DNA from: Mycobacteriales bacterium
GTDB taxonomy: Bacteria; Actinomycetota; Actinomycetes; JAFAQI01; DASSKL01
Direction: 5' to 3'
Assembly: GCA_035690485.1 (NCBI GenBank)
Contig: DASSKL010000006.1
Location: 1-32,614 of the forward strand
Length of the DNA stretch: 32,614 nucleotides
The position numbers and the translations under genes were made by a program. Below the pieces are notes generated by a model. It was not told the DNA's origin. It did not search any database and saw nothing but the letters and a program-made list of their open reading frames with translations. Below, in pieces: positions 12,436 to 20,426 of the stretch (positions within the stretch are counted from its first letter, which is position 1; each line of letters starts with the position of its first letter).

Positions 12436-14880
12436 CTACTTCAGGACGCCGGTCGTCAGCGTGATGCCGGAGTCGTACTGCGCTCCCCACAGCAGCCGCA
12501 TCGCCGAGTCGTAGACGCCTCCGTAGGTGAGGCTGAGCTCGAGCTGGTAGCCGGCCGGCACGGTGACCGGGGCGATCGTGAACGGCAGGTTGGCCGCCGT
12601 GGCGTCGTTGCTCGTCACGATCGGGTGGTCCTTGCCGTCGATGCTGGCGATGCCGAGGCGCTTGCCGCCCGGCCCGATCGCGTCGAGCGAGGCGATCGTC
12701 CAGGCGGTGAACGCATTGCTGTAGGCCGGGTTGGCCGGGTCGACCAGCCACTGACGCAGCAGCGCGCCGTTGCCGAGGGTCACCGGCCGCGCGAGGGGCC
12801 CGGAGGTGAACGTCGCGGCGGCGTCGTAGTTGGTCGTTGCATAGCCGACCTGACCCGACTCGCAGGTCGCCGACTTCCGGCCGGCCATGCCGCCGCTGGG
12901 CACGTCGGAGGCGGTCGCGCAGCCCTCAGGCGAAGGGACCTGCGTGGCGGTGCCGGGCTGCAGGAGCAGGGTGGTCTTGCCCGTGGGGACGAACACCGGA
13001 CCACTCGCTCCCGGCACCTTCTGCGTCACCAGCTGGGCGACGGTCAAGGCGACGTTCTTGCCTTCGAGGGTGTCGTTGTCGGAGGTGCCGAGGTTGCCCG
13101 ACAACGAGATCGTCCACGTGCCGGCGGCGTAGCCCTTGCCGCGCAGGTCGGCGAGCAGCGATGACTGGCCGGCCGTGCTCGACGGGGTGCTGGTCGCGAC
13201 GACCTTGCCCTTGGCGTCGGTCACCGTGACGCCGTAGTCGTACTGGTTGATGCCGACGTAGCTGAGCGACGGGTAGGCGACGACCGCCTGGAGCACCTGC
13301 GTCTTCGCGGGATCGACGTCGATCGTGTAGGTGCGGGAGTCGGGGACGCCGCCGACGGTGACGATGGACGCAGGGAACTGCCAGTAGTCGACGCTCAGCG
13401 TGCGGTAGGGCGTCGAGGCGAGGACCTTGGCGTCGGTCCGCTGCTGCAACGTGGCGAGGGTCCGCGCCGAGAAGCTCTTGCTCCGCACCAGGGCGATCGC
13501 CGCCGGCATGTCGATGTAGCCGTAGCCGGTGTAGAAGAACGGCGAGTTGCCGCGGACCTGGCGGGCGGTCACCTGCAGCACCTGCGCGACCTGGTCGGGG
13601 GTCAGCGACGGGCGCGCCTGCAGCAGCAGCGCGGCCGCACCGGCCACGTGCGGGGTAGCCATGCTGGTGCCCGAGGCCGTGGCCTCGTCGCTGCCCGGCG
13701 ACTCGGTCACGATCGTGCCGGTGGGGGTGCCGGTCGAGACGATGTCGGTGCCCGGCGCGGTGACGTCGGGGTGGTAGAGGCCGATCCGGGTGCCGGTGAA
13801 GTGCTGGTGCACCTCGGTGCCCTGCAACGGCTGCGCCTGCGAGTCGTCGTTGGCGACGCCACCGGAGGAGAAGTCGGAGCGGGTGAGCGCGTAGGTGCCC
13901 GAGGCGACCCCGATCACCCACGGCGCGACCGAGTAAGGGTTCTGCGTCATGGGCTCGGTGTCGTTGCCGGCCGCGAAGACGACGGTCAGGCCGGCGTCGT
14001 GCAGCTTCTTGCTCGCGATGTTGATCGGGTCGTTGGGGTCGAACAGCCGGAAGCTCGAGCCCCAGGAGTTGCTGACGACCCGGATGTTCCAGGCCTTGTG
14101 GTGGGTCAGGATGTCGTCGAAGGCGCCGACGACCGCGGTGATGAACACCGCCTCGCCGGTCGAGTAGCCGAGCAGGTTGGCGCCGGGGGCGACGCCCACG
14201 AGCTTCGGGTCACCGGTGCCGTCGGCGGCGGCGATGCCGGCGCAGTGGGTGCCGTGACCCGACGCCGAGTCGCTGTTGTCGTAGGGGCCCTGGTCGACCG
14301 GGATGATCCACGGCCCGCCGAGCGAGCCGGCCGGCTGCTGGGCGTACTCCTCATCGATGATCTTGACGTTGTGGGTGACGCGGTTCTTCAGCGCCGACTG
14401 GGTGGCGTCGATGCCGGAGTCGACGATCGCGATGCCGACGCCCTTGCCGGTGATGCCCATCTTCTGCACCTTGTCGGCGCCGATCGTGGCGTTGGAGTCG
14501 GTCGACTCCCAGTGCAGCTGCTCGTCGGGGTAGACGTCGTTGGCCAGCCCGTGCGACACCAGGGTGCGTAGCTGCGCGGTCGTGCCGAGCACATAGGCCA
14601 GTGGCAGGTTGCGGGTCGGCTGCACCTTCACGCCGAGCGCCCGGATCGCGGTGAGCACGCCGCTCGTCGGCTTCCCGTCGAACGTCGCGATGCCCGACAG
14701 GACGTTGCCGATGTGGCGGGCCTGCCCGAGCCGGGCCAGTCCGGGATGGACGCCCTGCAGCGCGGTGTCGGCGATCGTCGGGCGGGCGGTGGGTTGGTTC
14801 AGCGATGCGGCGAGCGCGGGCAGCCCGCCCGCGATCAGGGCACCGGCGACGACGGCGGAGACGAGGGTGCGACGCGACAT
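12436..14880 (-). CDS. Secreted subtilisin-like serine protease (peptidase S8)
   Basis: An 814-residue exported protease. A signal peptide (MSRRTLVSAVVAGALIAGG, cleavage likely after ALA near residue 24) leads into a propeptide-like region to about residue 130. The S8 catalytic triad is complete: Asp154 in AIVDSGID, His209 in GHGTHCAGI and Ser406 in SGTSMATPHVAGAAAL, with the oxyanion Asn306 in AAGND. From about residue 470 to the end there is a long beta-rich, Thr/Ser/Gly/Val-rich region with two cysteines near residues 655 and 670, which may form accessory jelly-roll domains. There is no LPXTG-type sorting signal or C-terminal membrane segment, so it is probably released. The ATG at 14880 has no clear ribosome site. 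Substrate unknown. Confidence 0.9.
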   Translation of the reverse strand: MSRRTLVSAVVAGALIAGGLPALAASLNQPTARPTIADTALQGVHPGLARLGQARHIGNVLSGIATFDGKPTSGVLTAIRALGVKVQPTRNLPLAYVLGTTAQLRTLVSHGLANDVYPDEQLHWESTDSNATIGADKVQKMGITGKGVGIAIVDSGIDATQSALKNRVTHNVKIIDEEYAQQPAGSLGGPWIIPVDQGPYDNSDSASGHGTHCAGIAAADGTGDPKLVGVAPGANLLGYSTGEAVFITAVVGAFDDILTHHKAWNIRVVSNSWGSSFRLFDPNDPINIASKKLHDAGLTVVFAAGNDTEPMTQNPYSVAPWVIGVASGTYALTRSDFSSGGVANDDSQAQPLQGTEVHQHFTGTRIGLYHPDVTAPGTDIVSTGTPTGTIVTESPGSDEATASGTSMATPHVAGAAALLLQARPSLTPDQVAQVLQVTARQVRGNSPFFYTGYGYIDMPAAIALVRSKSFSARTLATLQQRTDAKVLASTPYRTLSVDYWQFPASIVTVGGVPDSRTYTIDVDPAKTQVLQAVVAYPSLSYVGINQYDYGVTVTDAKGKVVATSTPSSTAGQSSLLADLRGKGYAAGTWTISLSGNLGTSDNDTLEGKNVALTVAQLVTQKVPGASGPVFVPTGKTTLLLQPGTATQVPSPEGCATASDVPSGGMAGRKSATCESGQVGYATTNYDAAATFTSGPLARPVTLGNGALLRQWLVDPANPAYSNAFTAWTIASLDAIGPGGKRLGIASIDGKDHPIVTSNDATAANLPFTIAPVTVPAGYQLELSLTYGGVYDSAMRLLWGAQYDSGITLTTGVLK

Positions 14881-14941
14881 GCGCGGGTACTTCGCCGCAC
14901 CCGCGCTCCACTCCTGCCGCCGAACGGGCGGCTCGTGTGAC

Positions 14942-15616
14942 TCAGGTGGCGGACGGTGCGTCGTCGGGTCGCTGCGGGGTCGCGCTGGGTGTGTCGGCGA
15001 CCGGACCCAGGTGGCGCACCTGCGCCGCGGGCTGGGCGGAGCGGCGGCTCAGCGCGCCGGCGGCCGCACCTGCGGCGGCACCGGCGGCGAGGAAGCCGAG
15101 CGCGAACGGCCACCGGCGCGGCCGGCTCGTGGTGACCTCGCCGCGCAGGGCTGCCAGTGCCGCGTCGCCGCGGCGGACGATCTCGGCCCGCACCGGCGCG
15201 GACGCCTCGACCGCTTGGTCGACCGCCGCGGCGATCGCCGGTGCGACGGTGTTGACCAGGTGGTGGCGGGCGTAGTCGACGGAGGGGCCGACGCGGTCCT
15301 TCGCCTCGGCGAGCGCGGGTCCGACGACCGGGGTCACCCGGTCGACGACGGGAGCGATGCGCCCGCGGGCCTCTTCGACGTAGGGCGACACCGCTTGCAC
15401 GCCACGGTCGAGGTAGGGCGCGACGGCAGCGCGGGCCGTCTTCACGTGCGGCTCCATCGCGGTGACGGCCTGGGTGACGTGCGGTGACACGGCGGCCCAG
15501 GCAGCCTCGACCCGGTCCGGCACCGTTTCGGCGAACTCGCGGGCGGTCTCGAAGCCGGCGGTGAGCTGCTTCTCCCAGTCCGGTGGCAGCTCGATCGTGC
15601 GCGACGGGTGGGACAC
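14942..15616 (-). CDS. DUF5324-like membrane protein with seven 11-residue repeats
   Basis: A 224-residue protein starting with GTG at 15616, six bases after GGAGG (minus strand, 15623-15627). Residues 44-120 are seven back-to-back 11-residue units, each with Pro at position 2 (for example SPHVTQAVTAM, EPHVKTARAAV, APYLDRGVQAV). The segment APVRAEIVRRGDAALAALRG and the hydrophobic stretch at about 169-189 (WPFALGFLAAGAAAGAAAG) resemble Streptomyces DUF5324 proteins as I remember them. The topology suggests an amphipathic helical domain joined to one membrane segment and a short polar tail. Function is unknown. It is divergent from ppiA and lies 61 bases upstream of the protease on the same strand. 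Confidence 0.75.
   Translation of the reverse strand: MSHPSRTIELPPDWEKQLTAGFETAREFAETVPDRVEAAWAAVSPHVTQAVTAMEPHVKTARAAVAPYLDRGVQAVSPYVEEARGRIAPVVDRVTPVVGPALAEAKDRVGPSVDYARHHLVNTVAPAIAAAVDQAVEASAPVRAEIVRRGDAALAALRGEVTTSRPRRWPFALGFLAAGAAAGAAAGALSRRSAQPAAQVRHLGPVADTPSATPQRPDDAPSAT
15257..15487 (-). repeat. Seven tandem 33-base units encoding 11-residue repeats
   Basis: Codons 44-120 of the DUF5324-like gene form seven consecutive 11-codon units without any insertion or loss. Position 2 is always Pro, position 1 is small or polar (S, E, A, S, A, G, G), position 4 is mostly hydrophobic and position 11 is always hydrophobic (M, V, V, I, V, V, L). The DNA copies have diverged, so the period is conserved at the protein level. 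Confidence 0.85.
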
Positions 15617-15811
15617 AGCGAACCTCCAGCAGGGTGGTCGTGCGGCGATGCAGCGGAGCTGCGCACGGCGCCGCGGAGCGGACCCGGCGACCCGGGCCTT
15701 CCCCCTCGTGTGCCATGCAACCACGGCCTCCCGTCGTGCGGTAGACCCCCGGGCACCCGTGCAACGATGGGAGACCCGTCCACCCCAGCTGCAACGTACG
15801 AAGGGCGCGCC

Positions 15812-16366
15812 GTGGCCGACACGACAGCACAAGACCTTCCCGGCGAGCTGCACGCCACCTTGCACACCAGCGAGGGCGACATCCGCGTGCAGCTGTTGCC
15901 GTTCCACGCACCGACGACCGTGCGCAACTTCGTCGAGCTCGCGGAGGGCGGTCGCGAGTGGACCGACCCCCGCACCCGGCAGCAGACCACCGCGCCGCTG
16001 TACGACGGCACGATCTTCCACCGAGTGATCTCCGGATTCATGATCCAGGGCGGCGACCCGCTGGGCACCGGCACCGGAGGTCCCGGCTACCGGTTCAAGG
16101 ACGAGATTCATCCCGAGCTCGCGTTCACCAAGCCCTACCTGCTTGCGATGGCAAACGCCGGCCCCGGCACCAACGGCTCGCAGTTCTTCATCACGGTTGC
16201 GCCCACCGAGTGGCTGACCGGCAAGCACACGATCTTCGGTGAGGTCGCCGACCAGGACAGCCGGGCCGTCGTCGACCGCATCGCCACCACCTCGACCGGT
16301 CCGGGCGACCGGCCGCGCACCGACGTCGTCATCACCTCGATCGACGTCGAGCGCGGGCAGGCCTAG
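15812..16366 (+). CDS. ppiA: Cyclophilin-type peptidyl-prolyl cis-trans isomerase
   Basis: A 184-residue cytoplasmic cyclophilin that speeds isomerisation of prolyl peptide bonds. It has no signal peptide. Active-site landmarks are FHRVISGFMIQGGDP (Arg71, Phe76, Gln79), MANAGPGTNGSQFFIT (about 113-128) and TEWLTGKHTIFGEV, whose Trp134 matches the cyclosporin-contact tryptophan of eukaryotic cyclophilin A. I chose GTG 15812 (MADTTAQDLP) because GAAGGG at 15800-15805 lies six bases upstream and the length then matches mycobacterial PpiA. An in-frame ATG at 15767 is less likely. ppiA occupies the same neighbourhood in mycobacteria. The 195 bases before it, shared with the divergent gene, must hold both promoters. 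Confidence 0.93.
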   Translation: MADTTAQDLPGELHATLHTSEGDIRVQLLPFHAPTTVRNFVELAEGGREWTDPRTRQQTTAPLYDGTIFHRVISGFMIQGGDPLGTGTGGPGYRFKDEIHPELAFTKPYLLAMANAGPGTNGSQFFITVAPTEWLTGKHTIFGEVADQDSRAVVDRIATTSTGPGDRPRTDVVITSIDVERGQA

Positions 16367-16378
16367 CGCGGCCGGCCG

Positions 16379-17260
16379 GTGACCGGCTCGGAGGGACGGG
16401 CCGCGCAAGGCACCGTCCCGGTCTGCTACCGGCACCCGCAGCGCGAGACCTACATCACCTGCACGCGCTGCGACCGGCCGATCTGCCCGGACTGCATGCG
16501 CGACGCGGCGGTCGGCTACCAGTGCCCGGAGTGTGTGGCGGCGGGGCAGCGCGGCCAGCGCCAGCCCCGGACCCGCTACGGCGCGCCGATCTCGGCGGCG
16601 GCCAGCGCTGTCACGCTGACGATCATCGGGCTCAACGTGCTGGCGTTCCTGGTCGAGATCACCGGCAACCAGGCGTCGATCGAGCGTCACTTCGCGCTGT
16701 ACGAGTACGTCGTACTCCCCGACGGCTCCTTGGGCGGAGTCGCCCGTGGCGAGTACTACCGGCTCGTCACCTCGATGTTCCTGCACGTCGGCTGGCTGCA
16801 CATCGCGCTGAACATGTACCTGCTGTGGCTGCTCGGCTTCCAGCTCGAGTCGCTGCTCGGCCGGTGGCGCTTCATCGCGCTGTATCTCGTTGGCGGGCTC
16901 GGGGGCTCGGCGCTCTCCTACCTCACCGGTCAGGGCGGAGAGGGCGCGTCCGGCGCGATCTTCGCGCTGTTCGCGGCCTACTACATCTTCATGCGCCAGC
17001 AAGGGCGTGACACGACGCAGATCCTGCTGCTGATCGGCATCAACCTGGTGCTGTCGTTCACCATCCCCGGCATCGGCTACTGGGCGCACCTCGGCGGGCT
17101 CGCGGCGGGCGGCGTCATCGCCGTCGGCTACGCCTACGCGCCCGCTCGGCTGGCACGCAGCTCGCCTCTGCGTCCGGTCGCTCAGCTCTCCGGCGTCGTG
17201 CTCACCGCGGTTGCCGTCGTGGTGGTCGTCGCGCTGCACACCGCTGCCCTGCAGCCCTGA
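16379..17260 (+). CDS. Rhomboid family intramembrane serine protease with N-terminal zinc finger
   Basis: A 293-residue membrane protein that should cleave transmembrane substrates within the bilayer. An N-terminal B-box-like zinc-binding region (residues 16-52: CYRHP, CTRCDRPICPDCM, CPEC) precedes six or so hydrophobic segments. The catalytic pair is Ser191 in GASGAIF and His237 in YWAHLGG; Asn145 in the GWLHIALNMY motif supports the oxyanion hole. GTG 16379 starts 12 bases after the ppiA stop with no strong ribosome site, so it is probably translated from the ppiA message. This zinc-finger plus rhomboid form is common in actinobacteria. Substrates are unknown. Confidence 0.92.
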   Translation: MTGSEGRAAQGTVPVCYRHPQRETYITCTRCDRPICPDCMRDAAVGYQCPECVAAGQRGQRQPRTRYGAPISAAASAVTLTIIGLNVLAFLVEITGNQASIERHFALYEYVVLPDGSLGGVARGEYYRLVTSMFLHVGWLHIALNMYLLWLLGFQLESLLGRWRFIALYLVGGLGGSALSYLTGQGGEGASGAIFALFAAYYIFMRQQGRDTTQILLLIGINLVLSFTIPGIGYWAHLGGLAAGGVIAVGYAYAPARLARSSPLRPVAQLSGVVLTAVAVVVVVALHTAALQP

Positions 17261-17379
17261 CCGTGGTGGCGCTGGACAGCTGTCAACCCTCCGTTTCCGA
17301 ATCGGGTTCGGCCGCCGTACAGTGAAGTCATCCGAGGATCTGACATGAGCCTCAACTTCTCCGAGTGAAGGAGCCCGCC

Positions 17380-18549
17380 ATGCGCGACGCGGTCATCGTC
17401 GACGCCGTGCGCTCGCCGGTCGGCAAGCGCAACGGCGACCTCAAGGACGTGCACCCGGTCGACCTGTCCGCCTTGGTCCTGAAGGCCCTCGTCGAGCGCA
17501 CCGGCGTCGACCCGGCACTGATCGAGGACGTCGTCTGGGGCTGCGTCAGCCAGGTCGGCGAGCAGGCCGGCAACGTCGGCCGGAGCGCGGCGCTGGCCGC
17601 GGGCTTCCCGGAGGACGTCGTCGGCACCACCGTCGACCGGCAGTGCGGCTCCAGCCAGCAGGCCGCGCACTTCGCCGCCGCCGGCGTCATCGCGGGGCAG
17701 TACGACGTGGTGGTCGCGGGGGGCGTCGAGGTCATGACCCGCGTGCCGATGGGCTCGTCGTTCAGCCAGGGGCCGGGCATCCCGTTCGGGCCGATGATGA
17801 TGGCCCGCTACGACAACAAGCTGGTGCCGCAGGGGCTGTCCGCCGAGATCATCGCGCAGCGCTGGGGCGTCACCCGTGAGGACATCGACCGCATCAGCGT
17901 GTTGTCGCACGAGCGTGCTGCGGCGGCCATCGACGAGGGCCGCTTCAAGAACCAGATCGCCCCGATCGACGTGCCCGCCGAGGGCGGCGGCACCCGCACG
18001 GTCGACACCGATGGCGGCATCCGCCGGGGGACCTCGATGGAGACGCTGGCGAAGCTGAAGCCCGCCTTCAAGGAGGACGGCATCGTCACCGCGGGCAACT
18101 CCTCGCAGATCTCCGACGGTTCCGGCGCGATGCTGATCATGACCAGCGAGAAGGCCAAGCAGCTCGGCCTCACCCCGATGGCGCGCTTCCACTCCTTCGC
18201 GCTCGCCGGCGTGGACCCGATCACCATGCTGACCGGCCCGATCCCCGCGACCCGCAAGGTCCTGGAGCGCTCGGGTCTCAAGCTCGACGAGATCGGTGCC
18301 TTCGAGGTCAACGAGGCGTTCGCCACGGTGATCGCCGCGTGGGAGAAGGAGATCGGCGCCGACTACGACAAGGTCAACCCGGTCGGCGGGGCCATCGCGA
18401 TCGGCCACCCGCTCGGCGGCTCCGGTGCGATCCTGATGACCAAGCTCGTGCACCACATGGTCGACAACGGCCTGAAGTACGGCCTGCAGACCATGTGCGA
18501 GGGCGGCGGCATGGCCAACGCCACGATTCTGGAGCTGCTGCCGCAGTAG
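17380..18549 (+). CDS. Thiolase (acetyl-CoA acetyltransferase / 3-ketoacyl-CoA thiolase)
   Basis: A 389-residue thiolase, acting on acetoacetyl-CoA or 3-ketoacyl-CoA. The nucleophile is Cys89 in DRQCGSSQQA, the catalytic His343 lies in IGHPLGGSG and the second cysteine, Cys373, in MCEGGGMANA. NEAFA is also present. ATG 17380 follows AAGGAG at 17368-17373 by six bases. Segments such as RSPVGKRNG, CVSQVGEQAGN and ITREDID-like TREDIDR recall steroid-type thiolases (FadA5), but the precise substrate cannot be assigned. No beta-oxidation partner lies next to it. A spacer of about 120 bases with TACAGT at 17318-17323 (a possible -10) separates it from the rhomboid gene, and a strong hairpin follows, so it is probably monocistronic. 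Confidence 0.92.
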   Translation: MRDAVIVDAVRSPVGKRNGDLKDVHPVDLSALVLKALVERTGVDPALIEDVVWGCVSQVGEQAGNVGRSAALAAGFPEDVVGTTVDRQCGSSQQAAHFAAAGVIAGQYDVVVAGGVEVMTRVPMGSSFSQGPGIPFGPMMMARYDNKLVPQGLSAEIIAQRWGVTREDIDRISVLSHERAAAAIDEGRFKNQIAPIDVPAEGGGTRTVDTDGGIRRGTSMETLAKLKPAFKEDGIVTAGNSSQISDGSGAMLIMTSEKAKQLGLTPMARFHSFALAGVDPITMLTGPIPATRKVLERSGLKLDEIGAFEVNEAFATVIAAWEKEIGADYDKVNPVGGAIAIGHPLGGSGAILMTKLVHHMVDNGLKYGLQTMCEGGGMANATILELLPQ

Positions 18550-18567
18550 TCCCGACCAGACGCGACG

Positions 18568-18596
18568 AGGCCCCGACCGGCAGCCGGTCGGGGCCT
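18568..18596. terminator. Strong intrinsic-type terminator between thiolase and crgA
   Basis: A perfect 13-base stem, left arm 18568-18580 (AGGCCCCGACCGG) and right arm 18584-18596, encloses the loop CAG. It lies 18 bases beyond the thiolase stop and between convergent genes, so it can serve both strands. The flanking sequence on the plus strand is TCGCGTTCTC, without a full T-tract. Confidence 0.85.
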
Positions 18597-18656
18597 TCGC
18601 GTTCTCCACACTGGGGACAAGCGCTGTGGGTAAACCACACCCGTGTGATTAGCCGG

Positions 18657-18908
18657 TCAGCGCCACTGCGTCGAGATGCCGAAGCCGACGACGATGAAGC
18701 CGAAGCCGATGAGCAGGCTCCAGTTGCCGATCGTGCCGAACACCGGGGCGTTGGTGCCGGTGATGTAGTAGGCGACCAGCCAGGCGATGCCGATCAGGAA
18801 GCACGCCACCATCAGCGGCGCCACCCACGGGGGGCTGGGCTGCTTCTTCTTGGAACGGGTCGGCGGCGGCGTGTAGGCCGCCTTCTTGCGCACCCGGGAC
18901 TTCGGCAA
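18657..18908 (-). CDS. crgA: Cell division protein CrgA
   Basis: An 83-residue membrane protein that, in actinobacteria, interacts with FtsZ and other divisome proteins and helps place the division septum. The start MPKSRVRKKAAYTPPP and the end STQWR match the family. Two membrane segments lie at about residues 29-50 and 60-79, with a short loop between. I chose TTG at 18908 because it yields the family's conserved MPKSxVRKK start and is preceded by GGAGG (minus strand, 18914-18918) five bases upstream. An in-frame GTG 24 bases earlier lacks this support. It is divergent from the DUF881 gene, as in mycobacteria. Confidence 0.93.
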   Translation of the reverse strand: MPKSRVRKKAAYTPPPTRSKKKQPSPPWVAPLMVACFLIGIAWLVAYYITGTNAPVFGTIGNWSLLIGFGFIVVGFGISTQWR

Positions 18909-18918
18909 CGGATCCTCC
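18906..18918 (-). promoter_or_regulatory. Ribosome binding site and TTG start of crgA
   Basis: The minus strand reads GGAGGATCCGTTG, the same 13 bases as at gltA (12185-12197). GGAGG sits five bases from TTG. The site fixes the start, because it gives the family-typical N-terminus MPKSRVRKK. Confidence 0.8.
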
Positions 18919-18976
18919 GGCGAGCGGGACACACGGATGGGGTTCGGTGACCTAGCGTAGACACCAGCGCAGCACC

Positions 18977-18990
18977 GGAGGTAAGCAATC
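18977..18990 (+). promoter_or_regulatory. Ribosome binding site and non-canonical ATC start of the DUF881 gene
   Basis: GGAGGT (18977-18982), five bases, then ATC (18988-18990). The geometry equals that of a standard start. All codons from 18985 to 19326 in this frame lack ATG, GTG and TTG, so the site rests on the ribosome-binding geometry and on the protein's expected N-terminus. Confidence 0.6.
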
Positions 18991-19752
18991 ACCGGCACCA
19001 CGTCTACCAGCGCGCCGCCCGCTCGCCCAGCCCGGCGGTGGACGGCGCTGGTCCCGCTCGTTGCGCTGCTGGCCGGCCTGCTGATCGCGGCGAGCGCCAC
19101 CACCGCCAAGGGGACCGACCTGCGGTCCGGCCGCTCGCTGAAGCTCTCGCAGCTGGTCGAGCAGAAGCAGCGCGAGACACTCGAGCTCACCCACCAGGAG
19201 TCCGCGCTGCGCGACGAGGTCAGCAGCATCACCGCCCAGGCCGCGGGCGGCACTACGCCGGCGCAGCGGGCCGGCGCCGAGCGGCTGGCCCAAGAGGCAG
19301 GGCTGACCGCGGTCAGCGGTTCGGCCGTGCGGGTCACGCTCGACGACGCACCGCACCCCGACTCCGGCCGCACGTTGCCCGGCGACCCGAACCCCGACCT
19401 CTTGGTCGTGCACCAGCAGGACGTGCAGGCGGTGGTCAACGCGCTGTGGGCGGGCGGGGCCCGGGCCATGCAGATCATGGACCAGCGGGTGATTGCGACC
19501 TCCGCCGTACGCTGCGTCGGCAACACGCTGCTGCTGCACGGCGTCGTCTACTCCCCGCCCTACGTCATCACGGCCGTCGGCGACCCCACGGCGCTGCGCC
19601 ACGCCCTCGACGCCTCGCCCGACGTGCAGATCTACAAGCAGTACGTCAGCGCCTACCAGCTCGGCTACGACCTCAAGGTCGAGCGCAAGATCAAGCTGCC
19701 GGCCTACACCGGTCCGCTCGAGCTGCAGTATGCCCAAGCGGTGACCGGGTGA
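18988..19752 (+). CDS. DUF881 membrane protein, apparent ATC start
   Basis: A 254-residue protein with a short cytoplasmic tail, one membrane segment (LVPLVALLAGLLIAASATTA, about residues 21-40), a coiled-coil-like region (about 52-85) and a C-terminal DUF881 domain including ALWAGGARAMQIMDQRV and SPPYVITAVGD. DUF881 proteins accompany crgA and sortases near the actinobacterial origin and are thought to act in envelope or division processes; their biochemistry is unresolved. Between the in-frame TAA (18982-18984) and GTG 19327 there is no ATG, GTG or TTG. GGAGGT at 18977-18982 lies five bases before ATC 18988, which gives the expected N-terminus. Starting at GTG 19327 would delete the membrane segment. 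The stop overlaps the sortase start (GTGA). Confidence 0.85.
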   Translation: MTGTTSTSAPPARPARRWTALVPLVALLAGLLIAASATTAKGTDLRSGRSLKLSQLVEQKQRETLELTHQESALRDEVSSITAQAAGGTTPAQRAGAERLAQEAGLTAVSGSAVRVTLDDAPHPDSGRTLPGDPNPDLLVVHQQDVQAVVNALWAGGARAMQIMDQRVIATSAVRCVGNTLLLHGVVYSPPYVITAVGDPTALRHALDASPDVQIYKQYVSAYQLGYDLKVERKIKLPAYTGPLELQYAQAVTG

Positions 19753-20423
19753 GCCGAGCCGACACCGCGCGGGCGGCCGCCCGCGGTCTCGGTGAGTTCC
19801 TGCTCACCGCCGGGTTCGTCATCCTGCTCTTCGTCGCCTACGAGCTGTGGTTCACCGGCTTCTACACCGCGCAGCAGCAGCACGACCTGCGCAACCAGCT
19901 CCAGCACGAGTGGGCGCTGCCGGTGCCGCGCAGCGGGCCAGGCATCCAGGAAGTCGCGCTCGGCCAGGGCGTCGCCATCCTGCGCATCCCGCGCCTCGGC
20001 AGCGACTACGTGAAGGTCGTCGTCGAGGGCGTCAACCACGACGACCTCAAGAAGGGTCCGGGCCATTACCCGGGTACGGCGATGCCCGGGCAGATCGGCA
20101 ACTTCGTGGTGTCGGGACACCGCACGACCTACGGCGCGCCGTTCAACCGGCTCGACGAGCTGCAGGTCAACGACGCGATCGTGGTCGAGACGCGGACGAT
20201 GTGGTTCACCTACCACGTGACCTCGAAGGAGGTCGTGCTGCCGACCGACATCGACGTCATCGCACCGGTGCCCGACCACCCGGGGCAGAAGCCGACCAAG
20301 GCCTACCTGACGTTCACCACCTGCCATCCCAAGTACTCCGCCAGCCACCGGCTGATCGTGCACGGCATCCTCGTCGACGCGAAGCCGAAGGTCGACGGCC
20401 TCCCCGTGGCGCTGGGGGGCTGA
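19749..20423 (+). CDS. Class E sortase
   Basis: A 224-residue membrane-anchored transpeptidase that attaches surface proteins to the cell wall. An N-terminal membrane segment (about residues 15-34, LGEFLLTAGFVILLFVAYEL) is followed by the sortase barrel. The catalytic residues are His124 in VSGHRTTYGAPF, Cys192 in LTFTTCHPKYSASHR and Arg201. Overall form fits the class E sortases of high-GC actinobacteria, which prefer an LAXTG signal. GTG 19749 overlaps the DUF881 stop by four bases, so the two are translated together. No gene in the window ends with a sorting signal, so its substrates are encoded elsewhere. Confidence 0.93.
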   Translation: MSRADTARAAARGLGEFLLTAGFVILLFVAYELWFTGFYTAQQQHDLRNQLQHEWALPVPRSGPGIQEVALGQGVAILRIPRLGSDYVKVVVEGVNHDDLKKGPGHYPGTAMPGQIGNFVVSGHRTTYGAPFNRLDELQVNDAIVVETRTMWFTYHVTSKEVVLPTDIDVIAPVPDHPGQKPTKAYLTFTTCHPKYSASHRLIVHGILVDAKPKVDGLPVALGG

Positions 20424-20426
20424 CCG

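Noticed and set aside
15617-17239. Minus-strand open frame extending the DUF5324-like gene through ppiA and the rhomboid gene
   Set aside because: It is antisense to two well-identified genes; the real gene starts at GTG 15616 after GGAGG.
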